Positions 24,372 through 34,300 are shown, counted from the stretch's first letter. The stretch is 43,444 nucleotides of DNA from Meiothermus sp. (GCF_025060375.1 NZ_JANXCG010000039.1:1-43444), one strand, 5' to 3'. Notes: generated from the letters alone by a model not told the origin. Made by a program: numbers and translations.

Positions 24372-25349
24372 CTACCAGCCAAGTACGATGGCGAAAATCA
24401 GGGGGGCTACGATTGAGGCGTCGGACTCTATCATAAACTTGGGCGTCTCCACCCCCAGCTTGCCCCACGTGATCTTCTCGTTGGGCACCGCACCCGAGTA
24501 GGAGCCATAGCTGGTGGTGGAATCGGAAATCTGGCAGAAGTAGCCCCAGACCGGGATGTCGGTCCGCCCCATGTCCTGGTGCAACATGGGAACCACGCAG
24601 ATAGGAAAATCCCCCGCAATGCCCCCACCAATCTGAAAAAAGCCAATGGATCGGGCCCTGCTGGTCTGCTCGTACCACCGGGCCAGCTCCATCATGTACT
24701 CAACCCCAGTGCGCACCGTGTGGACATTGCGGATGGTTCCGCTCAAGCAGTGACCGGCGTACATGTTGCCGGTGGTGGAGTCCTCCCAGCCCGGCACATA
24801 GATGGGGAGGTTCTTCTCCGCAGCGGCTACCACCCAGCTATCCCGAGGGTCGATCTGGTAGTAGGGCTCGAGCCTCCCCGAACGGAGAACGCGGTAGACG
24901 AACTCATGGGGAAAACAGCGCTCGCCTGCCCCGTCGGCGGCCACCCACTCCTCCAGGAGGGCCGCCTCGAGCCGCCGCATGGCCTCCATCTCGGGGATGC
25001 AGGTATCGGTCACCCGGTTGAGGTGGCGGTCCAACAACCTCTTTTCATCCTGGGCGGTCAGCTCCCGCCAGTTGGGGATGCGCTCGTAGTGGTGGTGGGC
25101 CACCAGGTTGAAGAGGTCCTCCTCCAGATTGGCCCCGGTGCAGCTGATGGCGTGGACCTTGTCCTGGCGAATCATCTCGGCCAGCGACAGGCCCAGCTCG
25201 GCGGTGCTCATCGCTCCGGCCAGGGTGACCATCATCGCCCCACCCCCCTCCAGGTGGGCCCGATAGGCCTCGGCTGCCTCCACCAGGGCAGCGGCGTTGA
25301 AGTGGCGGAAGTGGTGCTTGAGGAACTGGGTGACAGGACCGTTTGCCAT
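24372..25349 (-). CDS. Deoxyhypusine synthase-like protein
   Basis: The start is ATG 25349, preceded by GGAGGATACCT. The 325-residue product belongs to the deoxyhypusine synthase (DHS) family: TLAGAMSTAELG (42-53), SCTGANLEEDLF (69-80), GGGIAGDFP (241-249) and the catalytic-site region ITWGKLG, where Lys297 matches the Lys that forms the imine intermediate in eukaryotic DHS. Bacteria lack eIF5A, so the protein substrate of DHS is absent; bacterial homologues are thought to transfer the aminobutyl group of spermidine, or an equivalent, to small amines and so make homospermidine-type polyamines. That fits thermophiles rich in unusual polyamines, but the product here is inference. Preceded by an extended -10 (25417-25425). 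Confidence 0.87.
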   Translation of the reverse strand: MANGPVTQFLKHHFRHFNAAALVEAAEAYRAHLEGGGAMMVTLAGAMSTAELGLSLAEMIRQDKVHAISCTGANLEEDLFNLVAHHHYERIPNWRELTAQDEKRLLDRHLNRVTDTCIPEMEAMRRLEAALLEEWVAADGAGERCFPHEFVYRVLRSGRLEPYYQIDPRDSWVVAAAEKNLPIYVPGWEDSTTGNMYAGHCLSGTIRNVHTVRTGVEYMMELARWYEQTSRARSIGFFQIGGGIAGDFPICVVPMLHQDMGRTDIPVWGYFCQISDSTTSYGSYSGAVPNEKITWGKLGVETPKFMIESDASIVAPLIFAIVLGW

Positions 25350-25416
25350 AGGTATCCTCCGAACCCATAGGGCGGCCAGGGAAAGCTCCCTCCCTAGGCC
25401 CGGGGTAAACGCCCAA

Positions 25417-25425
25417 AGTCTAGCA
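25417..25425 (-). promoter_or_regulatory. Extended -10 promoter for the DHS-like gene
   Basis: The minus strand reads TGC-TAGACT about 67 nt before ATG 25349. No -35 match. The rest of 25350-25559 shows no gene. Confidence 0.5.
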
Positions 25426-25559
25426 GACCCAAAGACCCGGGCTCGTGCCCAACCCACGTGCAGGCCCCTTCAACACCCACGGGCTGGGGCTTCCCGGGGA
25501 ATGAGGGGTGACCCCTCCTCCTGAGCCGCGTAGGGCCGCATCTGGCGGAGCCCACGCCT

Positions 25560-25781
25560 CTAGCGGAAAAACCGCTGGATAAGGCTGAAAAGCAGGCTCA
25601 AAACCAGGCTCAGCAGGAGCATGGAGGCAAAGGGGAGGTAGAGGCGAAACCCATCCCGCTCAATGCGGAGGTCTCCCGGCAACCGGCCGAACCACCCCAA
25701 AAGCCCCGGGGCATAGGACCAGATAAGGCCCAGGAGCACCAGCACCAGCCCCAGCAACAGCAACAACCGCCCCACTTCCAC
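25560..25781 (-). CDS. DUF2905 family small membrane protein
   Basis: The 73-residue protein has two hydrophobic helices (about 5-24 and 48-68) flanking the conserved WFGRLPGDLRIERDGFRLYLP segment characteristic of DUF2905. Its role is unknown. It begins (GTG 25781, after GGGGGTGG) 17 nt past the era stop in the same direction, so it is probably translated from the era message. Confidence 0.85.
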   Translation of the reverse strand: MEVGRLLLLLGLVLVLLGLIWSYAPGLLGWFGRLPGDLRIERDGFRLYLPFASMLLLSLVLSLLFSLIQRFFR

Positions 25782-25798
25782 AGACCACCCCCCATAGC

Positions 25799-26719
25799 CT
25801 ATATATACCCCAGCTCCCTCAGCGCCTCGGGGTCCTTGCGCCAGTTGGGGTAGACCCTGACCTGCAGGTCCAGGTAGACCTTGCGGCCCAGGAAAATCTC
25901 GAGTTGCTTGCGGGCCGCCGCCCCAATCTCTCTGAGCATCCGCCCCCCTGCTCCAATCAGGATGGGCTTGTGGTTCTCCCGCTCCACATAGATGTTCACC
26001 CGGATGTAAAACATCCCGTTCTCGCGCAGCTCAAATTCCTCGGTTTTGGTGGCAATGGCGTAGGGAACCTCTTCCTTGAGGCGCTTCATGGCCTCCTCGC
26101 GCACAATCTCGGCAGCCCACTCCTCCGCGCTCTGGTCCCCCCGGGCGTAGTTCTCAGGGTAGAAAAAGGGCCCTTCGGGCAAGAGGGCCAACAGCTCGCC
26201 GCGCAGGGCCCGGGCATCCCGCTCATCCTGGGCCGAGATCGCGCGGACCTCCAAGCCTGGCAGAAGCTCCGCATAGGCCCGCATGGCCTCCTCTGGGTAC
26301 TTGGCCACATCCACCTTGTTGCCCACCAGCAAAATGGGCACCTGGTCCCGCAGCGGCCTCAGGGCCCGGGCAACCCGCTCGTCCTCTGGGGTAGGAGGGT
26401 GGCGCAGGTCAACCACCCAGACCACCGCGTTGACTTCGGCCAGGGCCTCGGTAATCTGGCGAACCATGTATTCCCCAAGGGCGTCCTCGGCCTCGTGCCA
26501 ACCCGGGGTATCCACGAACACAATCTGGCGGTTGTCCTCAGTGTAAACCCCCCGCACCCGCTTGCGGGTGGTCTGGGGCTTGGGGCTGATGGGAGCTACC
26601 TTCGCCCCCAGCATCACATTGAGCAGGGTGGACTTGCCTACATTGGGCTTGCCCACCAGGGCCACAAAACCGGAGTAGGTGGTTCCTTCCCTCACTTCTT
26701 CAGTATAGACCCACCCCAT
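25799..26719 (-). CDS. era: Ribosome-assembly GTPase Era
   Basis: Era binds the 3' end of 16S rRNA and checks 30S maturation. The 306-residue protein has G1 GKPNVGKST (23-31), G3 DTPGW, G4 NKVD, and a C-terminal KH domain ([19 protein letters not shown]). The start is ambiguous. ATG 26719 stands 5 nt after TAGGAT (26725-26730, minus). GTG 26695 stands exactly 6 nt after TATACT (26702-26707, minus) and would give a shorter N-terminus beginning [11 protein letters not shown], closer to usual Era length. Both have leaderless geometry and neither has a ribosome site. Followed by a DUF2905 gene; divergent from dprA across 20 bp. Confidence 0.96.
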   Translation of the reverse strand: MGWVYTEEVREGTTYSGFVALVGKPNVGKSTLLNVMLGAKVAPISPKPQTTRKRVRGVYTEDNRQIVFVDTPGWHEAEDALGEYMVRQITEALAEVNAVVWVVDLRHPPTPEDERVARALRPLRDQVPILLVGNKVDVAKYPEEAMRAYAELLPGLEVRAISAQDERDARALRGELLALLPEGPFFYPENYARGDQSAEEWAAEIVREEAMKRLKEEVPYAIATKTEEFELRENGMFYIRVNIYVERENHKPILIGAGGRMLREIGAAARKQLEIFLGRKVYLDLQVRVYPNWRKDPEALRELGYI

Positions 26720-26723
26720 CGGC

Positions 26724-26730
26724 TATCCTA
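26724..26730. promoter_or_regulatory. Shared bidirectional -10 element between era and dprA
   Basis: TATCCTA reads TATCCT on plus (26724-26729) and TAGGAT on minus (26725-26730). It lies in a 20-bp gap between the two ATG codons, 10 nt before dprA and 5 nt before era. Both are acceptable TANNNT -10 hexamers sharing five base pairs. Confidence 0.55.
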
Positions 26731-26739
26731 GGGCATGCC

Positions 26740-27753
26740 ATGCCTGACCCCTTAGCCCTAGCCCTCACCCCCGGCGTCGGACCGAAGCGCCTGGCCCAAG
26801 CCCTGCAGACCGACCTGAGCCCAGAGGCCATCGCCAGGACGCTGGGCAGCGAGGTGGGCCGGGCCTACCGCCAGACCCTGCGGGAAGGCCGGGCTGAACG
26901 GGAACGGGAGAGGGCACAGCGGATGGGGCTGCGTCTCATCGGGCTTTGGGAAGAGGCCTACCCCGAGCGGCTTCGGCACCTGGACAACCCACCCGCGGTG
27001 CTCTACCTGAGAGGGAGGCTCCCTGGAAACCCCAAGAACATCGGCATCGTGGGAACCCGCAAAGCCAGTCCCTGGGCCGTCGCCTGGACGCAGCGGGTGG
27101 CCCGGGAGCTGGCCAAGGCAGGGGTGGGGGTTATCTCGGGGTTGGCCCTGGGGGTTGATGCCGCCGCACACAGGGGGGCACTGGAGGGGGGTGGCTACAC
27201 CCTGGGGGTACTGGGAAGCGGCATGGACCGGCTCTACCCCCCTCAAAACCGCGCCCTAGCCGAGCAGATGCACCTGCTGTCGGAATTCCCTTTGGGAACA
27301 CCCCCCCAGGCTGGCCTTTTTCCCCGGCGCAACCGCATCGTGGCCGCGCTGGCCGATGCGGTCCTGGTGGTGGAGGCCGGGGAGAAAAGCGGCAGCCTCA
27401 TCACCGCCCGGTTTGCCATGGAGCTCGGCCGGGATGTGCTGGCGGTGCCAGGCCGCCCCAGCGACGCCTCCTCGCTGGGCTGCAACCGACTAATCCAGGA
27501 CGGGGCCGGGCTGGTGATGGGCACTGAAGACGTGCTGAACGCCCTGGGCCTAAGGGCCCCGGCAGCGGAGCAGCCCGTTCTCCAAGGGCCTGAGGCCCAG
27601 GTCTACCGGGCTTTGCTCGAGCTCTCCGAAGCCCTGCCCGACGACCTGGCCCAGGCCACCGACCTACCCCCAAGCGAGGTCCTCTCCCTGCTCACCCTAC
27701 TGGAGGTAAAGGGCCTGGTCCAGGCCAGCGGGGGGCGCTACCGGCCAGTCTAG
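26740..27753 (+). CDS. dprA: DNA-processing protein DprA
   Basis: DprA binds incoming single-stranded DNA and loads RecA during natural transformation; Thermaceae are highly competent. The 337-residue protein has an N-terminal helical region (LTPGVGPKRLAQAL), the Rossmann core (NIGIVGTRKAS at 99-109, GVISGLALGVDAAAHRGAL, GSGMDRLYPPQN, SEFPLGTPPQ, FPRRNRIVAAL, VVEAGEKSGSLITA), and a C-terminal winged helix (about 275-337) found in many DprA proteins. The ATG at 26740 follows TATCCT by 10 nt. Its last 4 nt overlap the convergent dusA stop. Confidence 0.95.
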   Translation: MPDPLALALTPGVGPKRLAQALQTDLSPEAIARTLGSEVGRAYRQTLREGRAERERERAQRMGLRLIGLWEEAYPERLRHLDNPPAVLYLRGRLPGNPKNIGIVGTRKASPWAVAWTQRVARELAKAGVGVISGLALGVDAAAHRGALEGGGYTLGVLGSGMDRLYPPQNRALAEQMHLLSEFPLGTPPQAGLFPRRNRIVAALADAVLVVEAGEKSGSLITARFAMELGRDVLAVPGRPSDASSLGCNRLIQDGAGLVMGTEDVLNALGLRAPAAEQPVLQGPEAQVYRALLELSEALPDDLAQATDLPPSEVLSLLTLLEVKGLVQASGGRYRPV

Positions 27754-28778
27754 AACCTCCCCCAGGAGGGCTCTTTAGGGGAGGGACTCCGCCGATCGGC
27801 CACGGCCCGCACCCGCTCCAGTCCCTCCTCCAGCACCTCCACCCCCGCCCCCCGCCGAGGGGCCTTTTCGGAGAGCAACCTACGCCAAAGCCTGCCACCA
27901 GGCTGCCCTTTGAAGAGGTTCAGCATGTGCCGGGCAACCGCCCAAAGGGGCAGGCCCTGCTCGAGCTGACCCCGGGCGTACTCCACCATCCGCTGGGCCA
28001 CCCAGAACCGGTCCACCCTGCGGCTCGAGGAGAAAAACTGCCAGTCCGCCTCAGCGAGCACAAAGGGGTCTTCATAGACCGCCCGGCCCAGCATCACCCC
28101 ATCCACATGGGCCAGGTGGGCCGCGACCTCCCCCAGGCTCTGCACGCCCCCATTGAGCACGATGGTCAGTTGGGGGAAGTCCCGCTTGAGCCGGTAGACC
28201 CAGTCGTAGCGCAGGGGGGGCACAGTGCGGTTCTCAGCAGGCGAGAGCCCCTGCAGGTAGGCCTTGCGGGCATGGATGATGAAGACCTCGACGCCCACCC
28301 CCGCCAGCTTCTCGATGAAACGCGCCACGTATCGGTAGTCCTCCAGCTCGTCCACCCCCAAGCGGTGCTTGGCTGTGACGGGCACCTGTACCGCCTGGCG
28401 CATCGCCGCCATGCATTCGGCCACGAGATCGGGCGAGCGCATCAGGCAGGCCCCAAAGCCACCCCCCTGCACCCGCTCCGAGGGGCAGCCCAGGTTCAGG
28501 TTAATTTCGTCGTAGCCCCACTCTTCCCCAATTCTGGCAGCCTCGGCCAGCTTTTCCGGCACCGAACCCCCAAGCTGCAAGGCCACTGGGTGCTCTTCGG
28601 GGTTGAAATCCAGCAGCTTCGAGCGCTGGCCCAGCAGGATAGACTGATCCACCACCATCTCGGTATACAGGCGGGTTCGCCGGGTGATAAGGCGCAGCAA
28701 ATAACGAAAATGCCGATCCGTCCAGTCCATCATGGGGGCGACGGACAGGAGCCAGGGGCTTGGGGCAACACCCTCCAT
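27750..28778 (-). CDS. dusA: tRNA-dihydrouridine(20/20a) synthase DusA
   Basis: An FMN enzyme that reduces uridine 20/20a of the tRNA D-loop with NADPH. The 342-residue protein shows SVAPMMDWTDRHFR (12-25), the FMN-binding start of the barrel; INLNLGCPSERVQGG with catalytic Cys98; TAKHRLG; HARKAYLQGLSP; and NGGV. The length and the DWTD form of the first motif suit DusA rather than DusB or DusC. AGGTCGTT precedes ATG 28778, 9 nt past the ispH stop, so the two are probably co-transcribed. The C-terminal ~30 residues are basic and may help bind tRNA. Confidence 0.92.
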   Translation of the reverse strand: MEGVAPSPWLLSVAPMMDWTDRHFRYLLRLITRRTRLYTEMVVDQSILLGQRSKLLDFNPEEHPVALQLGGSVPEKLAEAARIGEEWGYDEINLNLGCPSERVQGGGFGACLMRSPDLVAECMAAMRQAVQVPVTAKHRLGVDELEDYRYVARFIEKLAGVGVEVFIIHARKAYLQGLSPAENRTVPPLRYDWVYRLKRDFPQLTIVLNGGVQSLGEVAAHLAHVDGVMLGRAVYEDPFVLAEADWQFFSSSRRVDRFWVAQRMVEYARGQLEQGLPLWAVARHMLNLFKGQPGGRLWRRLLSEKAPRRGAGVEVLEEGLERVRAVADRRSPSPKEPSWGRF

Positions 28779-28787
28779 AACGACCTG

Positions 28788-29816
28788 CTAACGCTGGCTG
28801 GCCCGCCACTCCTCCGGAGATACCCGCCTGGGCTCGCGGAACTCAATGTCCTCCCACTCCCCCTCCTCCACGATCTCCAAGCCGGGGTTTCCCTGCCGGA
28901 AATAGGCCACCACCTCCTGCACCAGGTCATCCGGGGTGGAGGCCGCCGAGGTAACCCCCACGGACCGCACCCCCTGAAACCACTCGGGCCGGATATCTTC
29001 CACGGTGTTTATACGTTCAGCCCGCCCCACCAGAGCCCGCGCCAGCTCCAAAAGGCGCATTCCGTTAGAAGAAGCCAGGCTCGTGAGCACCAGGAAGAAG
29101 TCCACATGCGGAGCGATACGCCGCACGGCGTCCTGGCGGTTTTTGGTAGCGTAGCAGAGGTCGCTGCGGCTCGGGACCACCAGCTTGGGGAAGCGCCGCT
29201 TCAGGATATCTATGGTGGCCAGGGTATCGTCCACCGAAAGCGTGGTCTGGGTCAGCACCACCACCCGATCGGGGTCGGGCACCTCCACGGTATGGGGGTC
29301 GGCCAGGCGGGGATCGCGCCCCACGTGGGTGTGCACCGCCACCAGAATGGTGCGCTCCGGGGCCTCCCCGCGGGTCCCCTTGATCTCCTGGTGGTCTGCG
29401 GAATCGCCGATGAGGAGAATCCAGTACCCCTCGCGGGCGTAGCGCTTGGCCTCGTTGTGTACCTTGGTGACCAGCGGGCAGGTGGCGTCGATCTGGTACA
29501 GGCCGCGTTCAGCCGCCTCGCGCCGCAACCAGGGGGGTATGCCGTGAGCCGAGAAGACCACCGTGTTGGCAAGCTTCCTGCCCTCCTTGGCCCTTTCCTC
29601 GCGCAGGCGGTCTATCTCAGCCAGGTCCTCCACGAAGTGCACGCCGTAACGCTCCCGCAAGCGCTGGGTCACCACCTCGTTGTGCACGATGGCGTGGTAG
29701 ACCAGCAGCTCCCCTTCCTCCTGCAAGGCCTGCGCCGCCCGCTCCACCGCCTCAATCGCCATCACCACACCGGCGCAAAAGCCCCGGGGCTTAGCCAGGT
29801 AGACACGCTCGACCAT
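28788..29816 (-). CDS. ispH: 4-hydroxy-3-methylbut-2-enyl diphosphate reductase
   Basis: Last enzyme of the MEP isoprenoid pathway, a [4Fe-4S] reductase making IPP and DMAPP, the precursors of carotenoids and menaquinone in this group. The start is ATG 29816, 7 nt after an extended -10 (TGC-TATGGT, 29824-29832 minus); upstream in-frame sequence overlaps the next gene. The 342 residues contain the cluster ligands Cys14 (PRGFCAGV), Cys113 ([11 protein letters not shown]) and Cys221 ([12 protein letters not shown]), and the expected HGIPP and TQTTLS motifs. dusA follows after 9 nt. Confidence 0.96.
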   Translation of the reverse strand: MVERVYLAKPRGFCAGVVMAIEAVERAAQALQEEGELLVYHAIVHNEVVTQRLRERYGVHFVEDLAEIDRLREERAKEGRKLANTVVFSAHGIPPWLRREAAERGLYQIDATCPLVTKVHNEAKRYAREGYWILLIGDSADHQEIKGTRGEAPERTILVAVHTHVGRDPRLADPHTVEVPDPDRVVVLTQTTLSVDDTLATIDILKRRFPKLVVPSRSDLCYATKNRQDAVRRIAPHVDFFLVLTSLASSNGMRLLELARALVGRAERINTVEDIRPEWFQGVRSVGVTSAASTPDDLVQEVVAYFRQGNPGLEIVEEGEWEDIEFREPRRVSPEEWRASQR

Positions 29817-29823
29817 AACGGGC

Positions 29824-29832
29824 ACCATAGCA
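29824..29832 (-). promoter_or_regulatory. Extended -10 of ispH
   Basis: Minus strand TGC-TATGGT, then 7 nt to ATG 29816: a leaderless arrangement. Confidence 0.55.
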
Positions 29833-29866
29833 CAGACCAAGGGGTCCCTCTGTAAGCCACCACCGC

Positions 29867-31231
29867 TCAGTTCAGCGTTCGGCTGCCGCCCATCAGGTTC
29901 CGAGCCCGCTCGGCGTAACTGCTGAGGGTTTGGTGCCACTCGTCGGAAGGGTGGATGTACGGCAACACCGCCTCACTGCGGGAAACGATCTCTTCGGGAC
30001 GGCGGAAGCCGAGCTGGGCCAGGGTGTCCACCACCATTTGCTGAGCGGTAATCCAGTCCCGGCTGCCCTCAGGGGCCTCCTCGCAAGCCTTGGTGTAGTG
30101 CTCGAGGGCTTCCTCGTAGTGCATCAGATCGTAGGCCAGGTTGCCCAAGATGAGGTACCCCGCCCCCGCATTGCCCAGCAGGATGGCCTGACGAGCCGCC
30201 TGTTCTGCCTCCTCATAGCGCCCCTGGCGGTAGAGGGTCTCCGCCAGGTCGCCGTAGGCCTCTCCTTGGTAGCCGTATTCCGGGTCGCGCAGCACCTCCC
30301 GTAGGGTGGCCTCGGCATCGGCCAGCTTGCCCGCCTCCAGATAGGCCACCGCCAGCTCGTGCAACGCATAGCTTCGCTCAGAGGGCTCAGCGCGGCGCAC
30401 CGCCTCGCGAAAAGCCTCCACCGCCTCCGCAGGCTGACCCAGCTGCATCAGGGTCTGGCCGTGAACCAAAGGCGTCCCGTAGGCGGGCTCAGCCCCCTGC
30501 CGCTCCCGCTCCAAAGCCCGCTGGATGGCCTCCAGGGCCAGCCCCGGGTTGCCCAGCAAAAGGTGGCTGCGGGCCTCGAGGTAGAAGCGGGTGGCGGCAT
30601 CCTCAGGGTCCTCCATCTCGAGGATCTCGGAGGCGGCCTCGTGCAGGGTCTCCAGAGCCTCCTGCCCCATTCCGGCCTCCACAAACATGGCCGCGGCATC
30701 AATCAGGTTCCAGTAGCGCTCCATCCCCACTGCCAGGCGCGCCGCCTCCTTGTAGGCCCAAGCGGCCTCAGCCGCCTTACCCAACCGCTCATAGGCCTTT
30801 CCTCTTAGGGTGTGGGCCCGCCACCGGAGAAACGCGGGCAGCTCGAGGGGCCGCTCCAGTATTCCCAAGGCCTCCTCTGCCAAGCCCAGGTACATCAGGG
30901 CCTGGGCCTGATGGTAGAGCGCCTGCGGGTCGTCGGTTTCGGGCAGAAGGCGCCGCACGTCCTCCTCGGAGGCCCCCTCCAGGGCCCGGACCTCCCCCAG
31001 AAGCGAGCGATAGCGAGGGTGGGCCTCGAGGCCCGGCGAGCTTTCCAAACCCTCCTCCAGGGCCCGGTTAACCCCCTCAATCCCGCCTTCCCCGTACAGC
31101 GAGTAGGCCTCGGCCAGAAGCATCGCCACCTCCGCGGCCTCCTCGCCCTGCGCCAGCGCCAAGGTGCGCACCAGCACGTCAAAGGCGGTATCGTAGTCTC
31201 CCTGGTGAAGGGCCTCTAAAACCACCCGCAT
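29867..31231 (-). CDS. Tetratricopeptide repeat protein
   Basis: The start is ATG 31231, exactly 6 nt after TATCAT (31238-31243, minus); upstream in-frame sequence to 31363 lacks TPR character. The 454-residue product is almost wholly TPR-type helical hairpins ([79 protein letters not shown]). No signal peptide, so a cytoplasmic scaffold or adaptor is likely. Partner unknown. Lies between ispH (same strand) and ftsH (divergent). Confidence 0.82.
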   Translation of the reverse strand: MRVVLEALHQGDYDTAFDVLVRTLALAQGEEAAEVAMLLAEAYSLYGEGGIEGVNRALEEGLESSPGLEAHPRYRSLLGEVRALEGASEEDVRRLLPETDDPQALYHQAQALMYLGLAEEALGILERPLELPAFLRWRAHTLRGKAYERLGKAAEAAWAYKEAARLAVGMERYWNLIDAAAMFVEAGMGQEALETLHEAASEILEMEDPEDAATRFYLEARSHLLLGNPGLALEAIQRALERERQGAEPAYGTPLVHGQTLMQLGQPAEAVEAFREAVRRAEPSERSYALHELAVAYLEAGKLADAEATLREVLRDPEYGYQGEAYGDLAETLYRQGRYEEAEQAARQAILLGNAGAGYLILGNLAYDLMHYEEALEHYTKACEEAPEGSRDWITAQQMVVDTLAQLGFRRPEEIVSRSEAVLPYIHPSDEWHQTLSSYAERARNLMGGSRTLN

Positions 31232-31237
31232 CACCCC

Positions 31238-31243
31238 ATGATA
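31238..31243 (-). promoter_or_regulatory. -10 of the TPR gene, leaderless geometry
   Basis: Minus strand TATCAT, 6 nt, ATG. No -35. Confidence 0.5.
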
Positions 31244-31336
31244 AGGGGGAAGGCCCGGGGCACCTGGGGGTGAGCTAGGGCACTTTCCCACCAACCCCCC
31301 CCTAGCACCCATTCCCCGGGGGCAAATTGGGTACCA

Positions 31337-31342
31337 TATACT
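31337..31342 (+). promoter_or_regulatory. Candidate -10 of ftsH
   Basis: TATACT about 58 nt before the ftsH TTG codon; leader of roughly 50 nt ending with GGAGGT. The -35 is not clear. Confidence 0.4.
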
Positions 31343-31399
31343 GCAGGTCTGGGCGCAAGGCAACTTGACGCCCCATTTTAGGGTAACGGAGGTCTGGTT

Positions 31400-33265
31400 T
31401 TGCCTACACGCATCAACCCTTGGAGCCTGGTCCTTGTCGTAATCCTGGCCTACTGGCTCTTTACCCTCTTCGGCAGCAGCACCACCCGCAGCAGCATCAC
31501 CTACACCGACTTTCTTAACTATGTGGAGCAGGGCAAGGTAGCCCGGGTCATCCTCCAGGAGGGCCGCATCAATGGCTTCTTCAAGGCCCCCGAACGCATC
31601 CGCGTGGGCAGCAGCACCGAGACCACCGACCGCTTCACGGTGGTCGCGCTCCCCTCAGGCTACACCGACCCTCAATTTACCCAGCTCCTGCGGCAGCACG
31701 GCGTGGTCATAGAGAACCGCCCCCCAAGCATCTGGCCCCAGCTGCTCTACACGCTGGTGCCCATCCTGGTGCTCATCGGCTTCTGGTGGTTTTTCTTCAT
31801 GCGGGCCCAGGGAGGGGCCGGCCAGGTCATGCAGTTTGGCCAGAGCCGGGCCCGGCTGTACGGAAAGGAGAAACGGGTCAACACCACCTTCAAGGATGTG
31901 GCCGGGCACACCGAGGCCAAGCGGGAGCTGATGGAAGTGGTGGACTTCCTGAAAAACCCGCAAAAGTACATTGCCATCGGCGCGGAAATCCCCAAGGGGG
32001 TGCTCCTGGTGGGGCCGCCCGGTACCGGAAAGACCCTCCTGACCCGGGCGGTAGCCGGGGAGGCCGGCGTGCCCTTTTTCTCGGTCTCGGCCTCGGAGTT
32101 TATGGAGATGTTCGTGGGGGTGGGGGCCAGCCGGGTCCGCACCCTCTTCGAGGAAGCCCGGCGCAACGCCCCGGCGATCATCTTCATTGACGAGCTCGAC
32201 TCAATCGGGCGCAAGCGGGGGGCCGGCATCGGCGGGGGCCACGACGAGCGGGAGCAGACCCTGAACCAAATCCTCTCCGAGATGGACGGCTTCGAAAAGG
32301 ACAGCAGTGTGATCGTGTTGGCCGCAACCAACCGCCCCGACATCCTGGACCCAGCGCTGCTGCGCCCGGGCCGCTTTGACCGGCAGGTGGTGATTGGCCT
32401 GCCTACGCTGGAGGAGCGGAAGGAAATACTGCAGGTACACATGCGGGGCAAAAAATTCGCCCCGGACGTGGATGTGGAAACCTTGGCCCGCCTGACCCCT
32501 CAATTCAGCGGGGCCGACCTCAAAAACCTGGTCAACGAGGCTGCGTTGCAGGCTGCCCGTGAGAACGCCAACGAGATTACCCAGGCCCACTTCCAGGCTG
32601 CCCTGGACAAGATCATGCTGGGCCTCGAGCGGGGCACCCTAAAGCTCAGCGAGCAAGAGAAGCGGGCGGTAGCCTACCACGAGGCAGGGCACGCCATCGT
32701 TGGTGAGGTGCTGCCCTACGCCGACAAAACCGAGAAGGTCTCCATCGTGCCCCGCGGGATGGCCCTAGGGGTACGCTGGAGCAGGCCTGAAGAGCGCATC
32801 CTGATGAGCAAGGAGCACCTCGAGGACAGCCTGGCCATGACCCTAGCAGGCCGGGCCGCCGAGGAGCTTTTCGTGGGAACCATCACCACCGGTGCCGCAG
32901 GCGACTTCAAACAAGCCACTGCCTTGGCCAAGCAGATGGTTTTGGACTGGGGTATGGGCGACCACTTCAAAAACGTGGCCTGGGGTTCCAACACAGGGCC
33001 CATTTTCCTAGGCGAGGAGATCGCCAAAAAGCAGGACCACTCCGAAGAGACCAGCCGCCTCATCGATGCCGACATCCGGGCCATACTGGACCGGGCCTAT
33101 GAGCGGGCCAAGGAGGTTCTAGCCGCCCACGCCGAAGCGGTGCACAAGCTGGCCGCCGAGCTGCTGGAGCGGGAGGTGGTGCAAGGCGAGCGGGTGCGGG
33201 AAATCCTGGCTCAGACGCGGGCCCCCGAGGCCATAGCCCCCACCACCCTTCAGCCCGAGGGCTAG
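31400..33265 (+). CDS. ftsH: ATP-dependent zinc metalloprotease FtsH
   Basis: Membrane AAA+ protease for membrane-protein quality control and regulated proteolysis. The 621-residue protein starts at TTG 31400, which is decided by GGAGGT 6 nt upstream. Order: membrane helix 1 (about 9-25), extracytoplasmic domain, helix 2 (about 116-134), Walker A GPPGTGKT (205-212), pore loop FMEMFVGVG (234-242), Walker B IIFIDE (260-265), second region of homology (ATNRP to RPGRFDRQ), zinc site HEAGH (427-431), and third ligand Asp in TGAAGDF. All key residues are present. Followed by 113 bp to the convergent rplL gene. Confidence 0.97.
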   Translation: MPTRINPWSLVLVVILAYWLFTLFGSSTTRSSITYTDFLNYVEQGKVARVILQEGRINGFFKAPERIRVGSSTETTDRFTVVALPSGYTDPQFTQLLRQHGVVIENRPPSIWPQLLYTLVPILVLIGFWWFFFMRAQGGAGQVMQFGQSRARLYGKEKRVNTTFKDVAGHTEAKRELMEVVDFLKNPQKYIAIGAEIPKGVLLVGPPGTGKTLLTRAVAGEAGVPFFSVSASEFMEMFVGVGASRVRTLFEEARRNAPAIIFIDELDSIGRKRGAGIGGGHDEREQTLNQILSEMDGFEKDSSVIVLAATNRPDILDPALLRPGRFDRQVVIGLPTLEERKEILQVHMRGKKFAPDVDVETLARLTPQFSGADLKNLVNEAALQAARENANEITQAHFQAALDKIMLGLERGTLKLSEQEKRAVAYHEAGHAIVGEVLPYADKTEKVSIVPRGMALGVRWSRPEERILMSKEHLEDSLAMTLAGRAAEELFVGTITTGAAGDFKQATALAKQMVLDWGMGDHFKNVAWGSNTGPIFLGEEIAKKQDHSEETSRLIDADIRAILDRAYERAKEVLAAHAEAVHKLAAELLEREVVQGERVREILAQTRAPEAIAPTTLQPEG

Positions 33266-33341
33266 CCTACCCCACCCTACCCTGGGAAAACGGCAATCCC
33301 ATCCCAGGCATCAACTTCCTGTCAAAACAGGACAAAAGGCA

Positions 33342-33365
33342 AGCCCCCGGCGCTCGCCGGGGGCT
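33342..33365 (-). terminator. Terminator of rplJ-rplL
   Basis: AGCCCCCGGCG (33342-33352) and CGCCGGGGGCT (33355-33365) form a very stable stem just past the rplL stop; on the minus strand it is followed by T-rich sequence (TGCCTTTTG). Confidence 0.8.
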
Positions 33366-33378
33366 CCAGCCAACACGG

Positions 33379-33762
33379 TTACTTGAGCTCCACCTTGGCG
33401 CCGGCGCCCTCGAGCTGCTTTTTGATCTTCTCAGCTTCCTCTTTGGAGACGCCTTCCTTCACCACACCGCCCTGCTCAGCCAGGTCCTTGGCCTCCTTCA
33501 GGCCTAGGCCGGTGATGGCCCGCAGCTCCTTGATGACGTTGAGCTTGTTGGCACCGGCCTCTTTGAGGACCACGTCAAACTCCGTCTTCTCCTCGGCCGC
33601 CGGGGCCGCAGCCCCGCCTGCAGCAGCTCCCGGGACTGCCACAGCCACAGGAGCAGCCGCGGTTACGCCCCACTCCTCTTTGAGCTCATCAATGAGTTGC
33701 TTGAGTTCCAGAACCGTCGCGTTGGAAAGTTGGGCCTTGATCGCAGCAATGTCCAAAGCCAT
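33379..33762 (-). CDS. rplL: Ribosomal protein bL12 (L7/L12)
   Basis: The 127-residue acidic stalk protein recruits translation factors. It has the N-terminal dimerisation region (about 1-32), an Ala/Pro-rich hinge (about 35-56), and the C-terminal factor-binding domain from about 58 ([21 protein letters not shown]). AAGGAGGTAC precedes ATG 33762, 13 nt after rplJ. The two genes form a unit with its own promoter and terminator; rpoB does not follow, unlike in many bacteria. Confidence 0.97.
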   Translation of the reverse strand: MALDIAAIKAQLSNATVLELKQLIDELKEEWGVTAAAPVAVAVPGAAAGGAAAPAAEEKTEFDVVLKEAGANKLNVIKELRAITGLGLKEAKDLAEQGGVVKEGVSKEEAEKIKKQLEGAGAKVELK

Positions 33763-33775
33763 CTCTGTACCTCCT

Positions 33776-34300
33776 TCAAGCCGCTTCTAGCTTCTGCACC
33801 CGGGCTTCTAGGATGCCCACCAGCTCCTGTGCCTTGGCTCCCAGCACGCCCACCAGGTTGGAGAGTGTAGCCGAAAGCACCCCCACCAGCTCGGCCTGCA
33901 GCTCCTTTTGGCTGGGCAGGTCAGCCAGGGCCTCCACCTGCTTGGCGTCCAACACCTGACCCGCGAGCATCCCCGCCTTGAAGGCCGGGATGCCTTTGTC
34001 GTTCGTCTTGGCAAACTCCTTTAGGGTTTTGGCCACCGCGGCCGGGTCGCTAAAAACCACCACCGCCGAAGGGCCGCTGAGCCCCTCGATGGGGGGCAGC
34101 CCCAGGTCGCCCATGGCCTTGCGAATCAGGGTGTTTTTAGCCACTATGAGCTCCCCACCCTTCTCCCGCACCGCCTTGCGAAGCTTGGCCGTGGGTCCCG
34201 CCGCCAGCCCCTGGTAGTTCACCAGGAAGAACGAGCCTTGGGCAGCCCTGAGGACCCCTGTGAGTGCCTCGAGGTTCTCTACGTTGCGCTTACTCGGCAA
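33776..34300 (-). CDS. rplJ: Ribosomal protein uL10
   Basis: L10 anchors the L12 dimers to the 50S stalk base. The start is TTG 34300, set by AGAGGAGGGACT directly before it; sequence in frame farther upstream belongs to the untranslated leader. The 174-residue product begins [12 protein letters not shown], has the central KNTLIRKAM and GPSAVVVF strands, and ends with the long helix (about 130-174) that carries L12 dimers ([20 protein letters not shown]). In bacteria L10 with L12 binds its own leader and represses translation; such a leader is visible here. Confidence 0.96.
   Translation of the reverse strand: MPSKRNVENLEALTGVLRAAQGSFFLVNYQGLAAGPTAKLRKAVREKGGELIVAKNTLIRKAMGDLGLPPIEGLSGPSAVVVFSDPAAVAKTLKEFAKTNDKGIPAFKAGMLAGQVLDAKQVEALADLPSQKELQAELVGVLSATLSNLVGVLGAKAQELVGILEARVQKLEAA

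Noticed and set aside
25503-25517. GAGGGG-TGA-CCCCTC palindrome after the DUF2905 gene
   Set aside because: Only a 3-nt loop and no T-run on either strand, so I do not call it a terminator.
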